Position numbers and translations under genes: made by a program. From Parasulfitobacter algicola (GTDB lineage Bacteria; Pseudomonadota; Alphaproteobacteria; Rhodobacterales; Rhodobacteraceae), in the NCBI RefSeq assembly GCF_013315265.1, contig NZ_JABUFE010000007.1, positions 62,001 through 126,000 on the forward strand: 64,000 nucleotides of DNA, written 5' to 3'. Below are positions 8,280-16,174 of this stretch, piece by piece. Under the pieces are notes generated by a model. The model was given only the letters and a program-made list of their open reading frames with translations, was not told the origin of the DNA and did no database searches. Within the stretch, counting starts at the first letter, position 1, and every line of letters starts with the position of its first letter.

Positions 8280-9247
8280 GCTATGATTATGACAACATGC
8301 CTAAAATCGCTTTGGACTGGCACAATGCTGGTAAAGGCGCGGCGCTGGCAACTGTCATTGAAACCTGGGGCAGCGCCCCCCGCCCGGTCGGCAGCCAACT
8401 GGTGATATCAGGCAATGGTGAAATGGCGGGGTCGGTTTCGGGCGGATGCGTCGAAGGCGCGGTCGTGGTCGAGGCAATAGAGGCTTTGGACGACGGCCAA
8501 CCGCGCATTCTGGAATACGGGGTCAGCGATGACGAAGCCTTTGCCGTCGGCTTGGCCTGTGGTGGTACAATTCGTGTGCTGGTCGAACCTGTTGGCAAAG
8601 CGGTTTCGATAGACATATTAACCCAGCTTATTCAGGCGAACGATACCCGCCAACCAATCGCCTATGTCATTGATATCAAAAGCTCGAAACGGCATCTGGA
8701 TCATGACACCAACGGCGTTTTTACGGACCTTTTCCGCTCTGATAAAAGCGGTTTTGAAGGTGATCAATTTGTTGCCATTCATAACCCGCCGCTGCGCATG
8801 GCCATTGTTGGGGCCGTACATATTGCGCAGGCTTTGGTACCCATGGCGCAGGTGGCTGGCTATGATCTTGTGCTGATTGACCCACGCGATGCCTTTGGAT
8901 CCAGCAGCCGTTTTCCGGGCCAGACCATCCTGAACGACTGGCCGGATGAAGCACTGACGGACTATGGATTAGACATGCGAACCGCCGTCGTCACCCTGAC
9001 CCATGATCCAAAACTGGATGACCCCGCCTTGCATGTCGCGCTGCGATCTGATGCGTTCTATATCGGCTGTCTTGGATCAACACGGACACATGCAAAACGT
9101 ATCGCGCGCCTGCAAGACGCAGGATTTTCCGAAAGTGATATCAAACGCTTACATGCACCTGTGGGTCTTGATATTGGTGCAAAATCCCCGGCCGAAATTG
9201 CAATATCCATTCTTGCGCAAGTCACAGAAACGCTACGGCGCGGATAA
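8276..9247 (+). CDS. XdhC/CoxI family molybdenum cofactor insertion protein
   Basis: A 323-residue protein. The N-terminal XdhC/CoxI domain shows ETWGSAPRPVGSQL, SGGCVEGAVV and LACGGTIRVLVEP. The C-terminal Rossmann-like domain (MAIVGAVHIAQALVPMA, VVTLTHDPKLDDPAL, YIGCLGSTRTHAKR) is the XdhC C-terminal domain. XdhC proteins bind molybdenum cofactor, promote its sulfuration and pass it to xanthine dehydrogenase-type apoenzymes. It is translationally linked on both sides (ATGA with coxE; one shared base with the next gene). Confidence 0.9.
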   Translation: MSYDYDNMPKIALDWHNAGKGAALATVIETWGSAPRPVGSQLVISGNGEMAGSVSGGCVEGAVVVEAIEALDDGQPRILEYGVSDDEAFAVGLACGGTIRVLVEPVGKAVSIDILTQLIQANDTRQPIAYVIDIKSSKRHLDHDTNGVFTDLFRSDKSGFEGDQFVAIHNPPLRMAIVGAVHIAQALVPMAQVAGYDLVLIDPRDAFGSSSRFPGQTILNDWPDEALTDYGLDMRTAVVTLTHDPKLDDPALHVALRSDAFYIGCLGSTRTHAKRIARLQDAGFSESDIKRLHAPVGLDIGAKSPAEIAISILAQVTETLRRG

Positions 9248-10251
9248 TGGAATTTGGCGCCGTTTCTCTGAATTCTGCCCTTGGCGCAATCCTTGCACAT
9301 TCAATGGCATTACCGGATGGACGTCTACGTAAAGGTCTGATTTTACAACAAGAACACATCATCAAACTTGAACAAGCCGGATTTACCAAAGTGACCGTTG
9401 CACGTCTTGCCCCCGATGACGTGTCTGAAAACGATGCGGCACTGCAATTGGCGCAAGCCCTGGTGCCCGATCCAGATGCAGTTCATCTTGAGCTAAGCGA
9501 CAGTTTCACAGGGCGTGTGAACATAAAATCGACGACGACGGGCGTGGTTATTCTGGATATCGACAAGATCAATACACTGAACCGGACACATCCTATGATC
9601 ACCCTTGCCACCGCTACGCAATATGCGCCAACGCGGGCTGGGCGCATGGTCGGAACGGTCAAGATTATCTCTTACGGTGTTCAAAAAACCGTTTTGGAAC
9701 AAGCCTGTAGAAACGTAAGCGGTGCAATCGAGGTGGTCCCGACCAAAATCAAATCCGTGTCCCTTATCGTCAGCCAGATCAGCGGGTCAAAGGGGGATGA
9801 CAAGGGTATAAAATCGGTGCGGGGGCGGTTGAATGCGCTGGATATTGAATTAACAGAGGTTCTGAAAGTGGATCACACGGAAGCCGCCATTGCACAGGCG
9901 TTGACGCAGACCACGGGGCAGCTGAAACTGATCCTAACGGCTTCGGCCACGTCGGATTCAATGGATGTGGCTCCTCAGGCTGTGCGATTAAGCGGCGGTA
10001 CAATCAGCCGGTTCGGTATGCCCGTTGATCCTGGTAACCTTTTGTTTTTGGGTGACATTTCAGGATCACCTGTAATCGGTTTACCCGGCTGCGCCAGATC
10101 GCCCGCACTGAACGGGGCCGATTGGGTGCTAGAGCGTGTGGCCTGCGGCATACCTGTTACAGCAGATGATATCGCCGCCATGGGCGTGGGCGGCTTGCTG
10201 AAGGAAATTCCCAGCAGGCCGCAGCCTCGTGATAAAGCCCCCAAGCGCTGA
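9247..10251 (+). CDS. Molybdopterin-binding domain protein
   Basis: A 334-residue protein with a MoaB/Mog-like domain. LILTASATSDSMDVAP, SRFGMPVDPGNLLFLGDI and VIGLPGCARSPALNGADWVLERV are typical of the molybdopterin-binding proteins found with XdhC in Rhodobacterales. In many relatives this domain is fused to a C-terminal MobA/MocA-like cytidylyltransferase. Here the protein ends right after GVGGLLKEIPSRPQPRD, and a 47-bp dispersed repeat begins 8 bases past the stop. It may be a natural single-domain form or a truncation. It probably works in cofactor maturation with the three preceding genes. Confidence 0.8.
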   Translation: MEFGAVSLNSALGAILAHSMALPDGRLRKGLILQQEHIIKLEQAGFTKVTVARLAPDDVSENDAALQLAQALVPDPDAVHLELSDSFTGRVNIKSTTTGVVILDIDKINTLNRTHPMITLATATQYAPTRAGRMVGTVKIISYGVQKTVLEQACRNVSGAIEVVPTKIKSVSLIVSQISGSKGDDKGIKSVRGRLNALDIELTEVLKVDHTEAAIAQALTQTTGQLKLILTASATSDSMDVAPQAVRLSGGTISRFGMPVDPGNLLFLGDISGSPVIGLPGCARSPALNGADWVLERVACGIPVTADDIAAMGVGGLLKEIPSRPQPRDKAPKR

Positions 10252-10258
10252 ACCACAC

Positions 10259-10305
10259 GTTTTGTATATTTTGTACACGGATTTTGTACTTAAATTTTTG
10301 TACAA
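10259..10305 (-). repeat. GTACAAAA-type dispersed repeat, copy A
   Basis: On the minus strand this reads TTGTACAAAAATTTAAGTAC, then AAAATCCGTGTACAAAATAT, then ACAAAAC. It is near-identical to copies at 33338-33386 and 59278-59326. It contains three GTACAAAA units plus ATACAAAA. It lies just after the molybdopterin-binding gene, between convergent genes. Confidence 0.9.
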
Positions 10306-10330
10306 CCTGATCAGCCAACACCGGCAGACG

Positions 10331-10777
10331 TTATAAAACAGACGCACAATCTTGTTGGTCTTTCGCCATCCAAAGTTCACCAAAAATCTGGTACCGGTCC
10401 GGGTTGCAGATGACATAGCCATTTTCGATAGCATAGGCCGCGGCGGTTGTCAGATACCCGCTTGCAAACATCACTTTTATAAATCCGACAATACCCGTGA
10501 TTGCAAAACTTAGTGTCAAAATCTGGCGCGTCTTCATCTTTGGATCGTTGCGGAATAACCTGGGCCAGAAAATCCATCCGATCAGGCACAAGGCAATCAC
10601 AAGAAGCAAAACCAATAGCTTTACATCCTGAGCATCAAAATAGATCAGATCGGCCTTTGTCCATCGCGACATCCAGGCGGCTGCCATCCAAAACGCCCGG
10701 TACAGAATAAAGATCGCACAAGCGCCAAGGAAGAGGACAGCAAAGACTATTGAAACATATCGCATGACACAGGACAT
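10331..10777 (-). CDS. Small integral membrane protein, unknown
   Basis: A 148-residue protein with three likely membrane helices: residues about 8-32, 52-70 and 84-105. A short polar C-terminal domain with two cysteines follows (GYVICNPDRYQIFGELWMAKDQQDCAS). The start may be the second Met (MRYVSIVFAVLF). The hydrophobic pattern and the conserved-looking tail argue for a real gene. I recognise no family with certainty. Confidence 0.6.
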   Translation of the reverse strand: MSCVMRYVSIVFAVLFLGACAIFILYRAFWMAAAWMSRWTKADLIYFDAQDVKLLVLLLVIALCLIGWIFWPRLFRNDPKMKTRQILTLSFAITGIVGFIKVMFASGYLTTAAAYAIENGYVICNPDRYQIFGELWMAKDQQDCASVL

Positions 10778-10882
10778 CGGGTCAAAAGATGGATTTGCTA
10801 TGGATAAAATCAGCCGTTTTCATGGTATTGCCTTGCCCACCGGATCAGTGCAAGCCACAGTTCAGAAAAAGACGAGGTGCAC

Positions 10883-11413
10883 GTGAGCCATTTTAACATT
10901 CAGATTTTAAGTGCAGATCTGCTGGAAAGCGCGACAGAAGATTTGGCGCAGATTTTGCATGCAACAGTTAACGCAGGCGCGGCGGTCAGTTTTCTTTGGC
11001 CTCATACCATTGACGATGCCCGTGCGTTCTGGCGTGATCAGATTTTTCCAAACGTTCGCAATGGCGATGTGATTTTGTGGGGCGCTGTATCGGGGGGCAA
11101 AGTCACAGGTACCGTGCAATTGCAGATCGCACTGCCGCAGAACCAGCCGCATCGGTGTGAGGTTGCCAAACTGCTGGTCCACCCTGATTATCGCAAACGC
11201 GGCATTGCCGGGCAGTTGATGGCAGCGCTTGAGCATCACGCACGCGCGCTGAAAAAGAGGTTGATCACATTTGATACGCGCAGCGGAGATGTTGCAGAAC
11301 CCTTTTATCTGTCGCTTGGCTATCAAATCACCGGGCGCGTGCCGGATTTCGGGCTGGACCCGGACGGAAAAAGCTATCATGCGACAACGTATATGCATAA
11401 ATTGTTGGAATAA
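10883..11413 (+). CDS. GNAT family N-acetyltransferase
   Basis: A 176-residue acetyltransferase. The acetyl-CoA site is VAKLLVHPDYRKRGIAGQLM (R/Q-x-x-G-x-G/A loop), and the C-terminal part FDTRSGDVAEPFYLSLGYQ is the usual GNAT beta-bulge and Tyr region. I prefer the GTG at 10883, which has GACGAGG seven bases upstream, over the GTG two codons earlier. It sits 18 bp before the LysE-type exporter on the same strand, so the two may be cotranscribed. Substrate is unknown. Confidence 0.83.
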   Translation: MSHFNIQILSADLLESATEDLAQILHATVNAGAAVSFLWPHTIDDARAFWRDQIFPNVRNGDVILWGAVSGGKVTGTVQLQIALPQNQPHRCEVAKLLVHPDYRKRGIAGQLMAALEHHARALKKRLITFDTRSGDVAEPFYLSLGYQITGRVPDFGLDPDGKSYHATTYMHKLLE

Positions 11414-11431
11414 TTTTCAGGGAGTATACCG

Positions 11432-12055
11432 ATGCCATTAGATCTTTGGCTTACATTTGTTGCGGCTTCGGTTGCATTGCTGTTGATCCCGGGTCCAACG
11501 GTGCTGTTGGTGCTGTCATATGCGTTGACGCAGGGCAAGCGCGTGGCGGTCAGTACGGCGGCAGGCGTCGCTGTGGGCGATCTGGTCGCGATGACCGCAT
11601 CATTGGCGGGACTTGGGGCTTTGGTTCTGACCAGTGCGCTGATGTTTACCATTTTGAAATGGGTGGGCGCCGCGTATCTGGTTTATCTGGGCATCAAGCT
11701 GTTGTTCAGCAATCCCAAGGGGCTTGAGGCAGTGACGCTTGATCAAACCTCGGGGCGCGAGACATTCATGCATGCGGCCGCTGTAACGGCGCTGAACCCC
11801 AAAAGCATCGTCTTTTTCATCGCGTTCGTGCCGCAGTTCATCCGACCCGAGGCACCTTTGCTGCCGCAGTTTGCAATCCTGATTTTGACGTTTGTATCTC
11901 TGGCGGGTGTGAATGCGCTGATCTATGCGCTTTTGGCCGACAAACTGCGCACCCGTATCCGACGACCCAGTGTTTTGCGGTGGTTAAACAGGGGCGGTGG
12001 CGGTGCGTTGATCGGAATGGACGTGCTGACCGCGACGGCACAGCGCAGTGCCTAA
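11432..12055 (+). CDS. LysE/RhtB family amino acid exporter
   Basis: A 207-residue membrane protein of the LysE superfamily, with the N-terminal signature LLIPGPTVLLVLSYALTQGKRVAVSTAAG and the internal LNPKSIVFFIAFVPQFI. About six membrane helices are expected. It exports amino acids or derivatives from the cytoplasm; the exact substrate cannot be read. The upstream GNAT gene could act on the same compound. Length is normal. Confidence 0.9.
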   Translation: MPLDLWLTFVAASVALLLIPGPTVLLVLSYALTQGKRVAVSTAAGVAVGDLVAMTASLAGLGALVLTSALMFTILKWVGAAYLVYLGIKLLFSNPKGLEAVTLDQTSGRETFMHAAAVTALNPKSIVFFIAFVPQFIRPEAPLLPQFAILILTFVSLAGVNALIYALLADKLRTRIRRPSVLRWLNRGGGGALIGMDVLTATAQRSA

Positions 12056-12063
12056 CGTCAGGA

Positions 12064-12618
12064 TCAACGATCATCCCATGGCTTGTCAGTAGCTTTATAA
12101 TTTTTGAATTCACCACTTGGCCTAACGCTGACCCAAGGTGTCTCATACATTCCTTGCCGATCCCCATGCCTGATACCCAGGAATGAATCCCACCCAACCT
12201 GGCTGCCATATCCGGCCCGTACGGTCGTTCCGATACTACTGGCAAAAGTCCTCAGAAATTTTAGCCCCTGCCCGTCTTTAACAACCTGCTTTTTCATACG
12301 GGCTGACGCAGTCAAACAACTGTGAATTTCAACGCCGCGCCCACTGGGTGTCATATAAGGGGCAAGTTTCCAGAAATTATGCACATTATTCTGGTTAATG
12401 TTCGTTCCCATACTCACAAACGTACTGTTACCATGTGCATTCAGAACCAGTAGCCATATCGACCGCTTATTCCGAGCACGCGCAATAATACTATTAATAA
12501 TAGAATCGACAGAAGCATGATATGGAATGATGATGTGTTCTACGTCGGGAAGTTTTCTGTGTCGTATAAATGTTGTGTCACTGTCGTAAACATCGTGGGA
12601 ATGCACATAAACAATCAC
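12064..12618 (-). CDS. DUF4347-like (caspase-fold) stand-alone protein
   Basis: A 184-residue protein from a GTG at 12618 with GGAG seven bases upstream; a TTG at 12660 is an alternative. A hydrophobic strand ending in a His-Gly pair (IWLLVLNAHGN) is followed 40 residues later by a strand ending in Ser-Cys (GVEIHSCLTAS). GTTVRAGYGSQVGWDS comes next. This order is that of clan CD peptidase-like folds and of the DUF4347 domain normally found at the N-terminus of giant bacterial adhesins. The gene is AT-richer than its neighbours and lies between a LysE gene and ureG. Function is unknown; family assignment is inference from motifs. Confidence 0.55.
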   Translation of the reverse strand: MIVYVHSHDVYDSDTTFIRHRKLPDVEHIIIPYHASVDSIINSIIARARNKRSIWLLVLNAHGNSTFVSMGTNINQNNVHNFWKLAPYMTPSGRGVEIHSCLTASARMKKQVVKDGQGLKFLRTFASSIGTTVRAGYGSQVGWDSFLGIRHGDRQGMYETPWVSVRPSGEFKNYKATDKPWDDR

Positions 12619-12709
12619 TGAATTCTCCGTGATTTTTGAATATCTTATGACGATTATCAAGCCCCACTGCCTAATGATAATGAATGTATCATGACATATG
12701 TAAAATGCG

Positions 12710-13321
12710 CTAAAGTCCGCCGAAATGTTTTATGAAATTAACGATCTGGTCTATACCCTGCCCTGATTTCAGTGCTGCCATGACAAAAGGTTTTTCACCC
12801 CGCGCGGCTTTGGCGTCGGTTTGCAGAAGGTCAAGCGATACATCAACGTGGGGGGCCAGATCGATTTTGTTGATCACCAGCAGATCAGACCGCGTCAGCC
12901 CAGGCCCTTTTTTGCGGGGAATGTCCTGACCGGCGGCGGTGTCGATGACATAGATCGTCAGATCGGCCAGTTCAGGCGAAAAGGTGGCGGCCAGATTATC
13001 GCCCCCGGATTCGATGAAAATCACATTCAGATCAGCAAAACGGGCGCGTATATCTGCCACTGCCGCCAGATTGATCGAGGCATCTTCGCGGATCGCCGTA
13101 TGGGGGCAGCCGCCGGTCTCAACGCCTTTGATCCGGTCTTGCGGCAGAACCTGCGCGCGCATCAGATATTCGGCATCTTCGCGGGTATAGATATCGTTGG
13201 TGATCACTGCGACAGAATAATCAAGCGTCATCGCGCGACACAGCTGTTCAGTCAGGGTCGTTTTGCCAGCGCCAACTGGGCCGCCGATACCCACGCGCAA
13301 AGGGCCGTTGAGTGAAGTCAT
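12710..13321 (-). CDS. ureG: Urease accessory GTPase UreG
   Basis: A 203-residue SIMIBI GTPase that drives nickel delivery to urease. P-loop [11 protein letters not shown] (residues 13-23), metal-binding CPH in [16 protein letters not shown], Walker [21 protein letters not shown] and NKIDLAPHV are all intact. Its start overlaps the ureF stop by four bases. The structural and remaining accessory genes (ureABC, ureD, ureE) are not next to it. Confidence 0.96.
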   Translation of the reverse strand: MTSLNGPLRVGIGGPVGAGKTTLTEQLCRAMTLDYSVAVITNDIYTREDAEYLMRAQVLPQDRIKGVETGGCPHTAIREDASINLAAVADIRARFADLNVIFIESGGDNLAATFSPELADLTIYVIDTAAGQDIPRKKGPGLTRSDLLVINKIDLAPHVDVSLDLLQTDAKAARGEKPFVMAALKSGQGIDQIVNFIKHFGGL

Positions 13322-13944
13322 GTTTTAAATATCCGTACGTCTTGGGTTTCATGTGTCATTGCGGCCAGATCGCTGGCGAAACTTGCGGTGCCGATTTGGT
13401 CAAGGTCGGTTTTGATGGCCTGATCTGCGATGGTCAAGATCAGGTCTTTTAGATCGTGCAGCACCTGCTGGCCTTGGGTCTGCCCCAAGGGGACATGGCG
13501 CACAGCGATTGTGATCAAATTTGAAATAAAAGCCTGAACGTAAAGTGAAATACAGATGGCGGGGTCAATGTTCAGCCCCTTTGCAGCGACACCCACCACA
13601 ACGGGTAAAGGCGCATCCGGCAGGATCAGCTCAGGCTGCATCGCCGTGACGGTGCGGGCAAAGGCGCGGCCCTGGGCCATCGTTTCCTCAAGCCGTTCAC
13701 GACTTGGGGCCAGTGCGATAGCAGTATCGGTGACATCGGTGCCTTGCAAGGCATGATACAACAACACCGCATCGGTCTGACCTGCACCAGCAGTCAGAAT
13801 GCCCGACAGCCATTCAGTCAGCGACGCCGCATCGCATACAGCGCCCTGCGTAATAGCTGTTTCCAACCCATGGGAATAGGCAAAACTGCCCAGCGGAAAG
13901 GCGGGCGACAGCCATTGGATCAAGGTCAAAGTATCAGCGGTCAT
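13318..13944 (-). CDS. ureF: Urease accessory protein UreF
   Basis: A 208-residue protein with the UreF signature [21 protein letters not shown] near the N-terminus and the helical body of the family. UreF joins UreD and UreG in the complex that loads nickel into apo-urease. ATGA overlap with ureG shows coupling. Upstream, where ureE would be expected, is an unrelated secreted protein gene. Confidence 0.94.
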   Translation of the reverse strand: MTADTLTLIQWLSPAFPLGSFAYSHGLETAITQGAVCDAASLTEWLSGILTAGAGQTDAVLLYHALQGTDVTDTAIALAPSRERLEETMAQGRAFARTVTAMQPELILPDAPLPVVVGVAAKGLNIDPAICISLYVQAFISNLITIAVRHVPLGQTQGQQVLHDLKDLILTIADQAIKTDLDQIGTASFASDLAAMTHETQDVRIFKT

Positions 13945-13982
13945 GGTCAGACGATGTCACATGTGCGCGCGAACGCAAGGGG

Positions 13983-15122
13983 TTATGGTCGGCAGTCATA
14001 TATCCATTTATCCACGTCCGACGGATCCCATTCCGTCAGCCGATAGGGTGCGCGAATTTCTTGGTCAGTTGACATGATCCCATCGATCTTGGCCGCCAGA
14101 TAGGACACCCGATCTGCAAAATCATTGACGCAATGCATTGCGGGTTCCGGTTCGTCATTGATATGGATCATCACATCAAATCGGGTCAAAACGGGCCGTG
14201 TGCCATCCCAGTTGATATAGGCAACAACATTCGTTTTGGCACCATTTTCATTATCATCTTCATAGGTTTTGACCTGAAGGCCATGCGGATTCCCCGGCGT
14301 GACATACAGTTTGGCGTGATCAGCATTGCCCATCCATTTAACATCGCGATAGTCACCTTGCCACTTGGCCCATGCCAGATTGCGACCGACGCCCATCAAA
14401 ACGTGCGACCCGTCTGTCTGGCCTAAAAACACATAGATAAAAACGCCATCATATTCGTTGGTCAGCCAAACCAGATCCATTAGCCCGTCAACGTTCATGT
14501 CCAGTTCAAGCTGATCAATCATCAGATCGGCATCGCCTTTAGGCATCATGCCCAGTGTTGGCGTTATGAACTGGCATTTATCCGGAATGATATTTGGTCC
14601 CCAGTTTTCAGCTTGAACCTGTGCAGGGTCGACGTCAAATGGATACAGCTGCCCATAGCGCGTCAGAGCGCCTTCGCCGGCTTCAAAGTCAATTTGACAG
14701 GTTAGGTAATAAAGAACGGTCGGATGAATTTGCTGCATATTATACTGCAGCACGTGCGCGTCATTCTGACGATAACCGATAACACGGGTTTGGGTGCGAC
14801 TGGATCGGCCAAACAGGCCACCTTGTTCGATGATCGTGATTGCGTTTGGCTGTGACGCTGGCTGTATCAACAAAAATGTATCAATGCCATCAGCGGCGTG
14901 GGTAAAGCCGGCAAGCGTCTTGAACAGATCGATTTTTTCAGTGCCTGGCGTGCCAAGATAGATCAACAAATCCGCACGGGATGGATCATTGGGCGACGGC
15001 TGCAGCACGATGCGATCCACGTGACCGTCGCCGTTCCAATCCATATCCGTTTGCGCAAAGGGTTCGGCAAAAGCGGGATAGGTCATCAGTAGAAGAGCGG
15101 TCAGTTTTATGACAATGCGCAT
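13983..15122 (-). CDS. Secreted protein with FG-GAP/VCBS-like repeats, unknown
   Basis: A 379-residue protein with a Sec signal peptide (MRIVIKLTALLLMTYPAFA). TDMDWNGDGHVDRIVLQ near the mature N-terminus and LELDMNVDGLMDLVWL in the middle look like the Asp-rich calcium loops of FG-GAP/VCBS beta-propeller blades. Six or so cysteines may form disulfides in the periplasm. No enzymatic motif is recognised. It is transcribed towards ureF with a 38-bp gap, but a functional link to urease is not implied. Confidence 0.75.
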   Translation of the reverse strand: MRIVIKLTALLLMTYPAFAEPFAQTDMDWNGDGHVDRIVLQPSPNDPSRADLLIYLGTPGTEKIDLFKTLAGFTHAADGIDTFLLIQPASQPNAITIIEQGGLFGRSSRTQTRVIGYRQNDAHVLQYNMQQIHPTVLYYLTCQIDFEAGEGALTRYGQLYPFDVDPAQVQAENWGPNIIPDKCQFITPTLGMMPKGDADLMIDQLELDMNVDGLMDLVWLTNEYDGVFIYVFLGQTDGSHVLMGVGRNLAWAKWQGDYRDVKWMGNADHAKLYVTPGNPHGLQVKTYEDDNENGAKTNVVAYINWDGTRPVLTRFDVMIHINDEPEPAMHCVNDFADRVSYLAAKIDGIMSTDQEIRAPYRLTEWDPSDVDKWIYDCRP

Positions 15123-15179
15123 GAAAATTCCCAGCCTAAATCCCGTATCACTTTAAAGGATTAGATGGCATTGCCAATA

Positions 15180-16022
15180 TCACGGCTCAAATTGCGCCAG
15201 TCTGACATTCAGCGCGGCACCCAAAAGGATCAGAAATGCGCTGATGTAAAGCCACATCAGCAGCGCAATAACCGCCCCAAGCGAGCCATAGATTTGGTTG
15301 TAACGCCCGAAATTCGCAAGGTATTCCGAAAATCCATAGGATGCCCCGGCCCACATGATCACGACCAGAAACGCACCTGGTGTGACCCAAGGCATGCGAA
15401 ATTGACGGTGGTTGGGTCCGTAACGGTACACAATGCCAAGCCCCGCCAGCACAACCGATATCGCCACAACCCATCGCAAGCCATCCAATGTCTGCGCGAT
15501 CCACGCACCAGGCGGCAAAAACGCCAGTACAATGGGGGCCACTACGACCGTCGCCAAGGCCACGACCGCCACACCAATCAACGCGCCGGTCAGGATCAGC
15601 GCTGATGCGTAATGTCGCGCTGTGGGTCTGTTCGGAACGGCATAGATCGAATTCATACCCCGGATCAGGGCGCTGACGCCTGTGCGTGCAGACCAAAAAG
15701 CGATCAAAATTGATACAGTTGTAGCCCAGCTTAATGTTTCAGTCCGGGCGGAAATTAAAGTGGTGACCTGATTGTTCAAAAGCCGGAATGCATCGGCTGG
15801 AATCCAACCGCGCAATAGCTCCATCTGGACATTCACCACTGTGGGGTCAGCCCATATGCCAAGAATGGCAATGACCGCAGCAATGCCAGGAAAAACCGCC
15901 AAAATACCGAAAAATGCCACACCGGCTGAAATCAGACTTAGGTTTTTTTCATCAATATCGTCCCAGACACCGCGTAAAACGCGCCACAAACTGGTGGGGG
16001 AATGTCGAAATAATCTGAGCAT
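15180..16022 (-). CDS. YihY/BrkB family inner membrane protein
   Basis: A 280-residue integral membrane protein with about six helices. It shows the family features NLSLISAGVAFFGILAVFPGIAAVIAI near the N-terminus and a conserved LLMWLYISAFLILLGAALNVRL at the C-terminus. Members are often mislabelled ribonuclease BN; the true role is unclear. It is divergent from tamA. Confidence 0.9.
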   Translation of the reverse strand: MLRLFRHSPTSLWRVLRGVWDDIDEKNLSLISAGVAFFGILAVFPGIAAVIAILGIWADPTVVNVQMELLRGWIPADAFRLLNNQVTTLISARTETLSWATTVSILIAFWSARTGVSALIRGMNSIYAVPNRPTARHYASALILTGALIGVAVVALATVVVAPIVLAFLPPGAWIAQTLDGLRWVVAISVVLAGLGIVYRYGPNHRQFRMPWVTPGAFLVVIMWAGASYGFSEYLANFGRYNQIYGSLGAVIALLMWLYISAFLILLGAALNVRLAQFEP

Positions 16023-16174
16023 ATCAGGGCTTTAACCTAATGTCCTTCCGTATCAAAACAAGCAAAAAGCCGCATCGCCGGAATGTGAGAAGACCTTTCA
16101 CCCGACAAATCATATGCTATGCAACGGAACCAGATTGCCGCATAGGCGTTTTTCTTGCATGGCAGGAGTATAGA

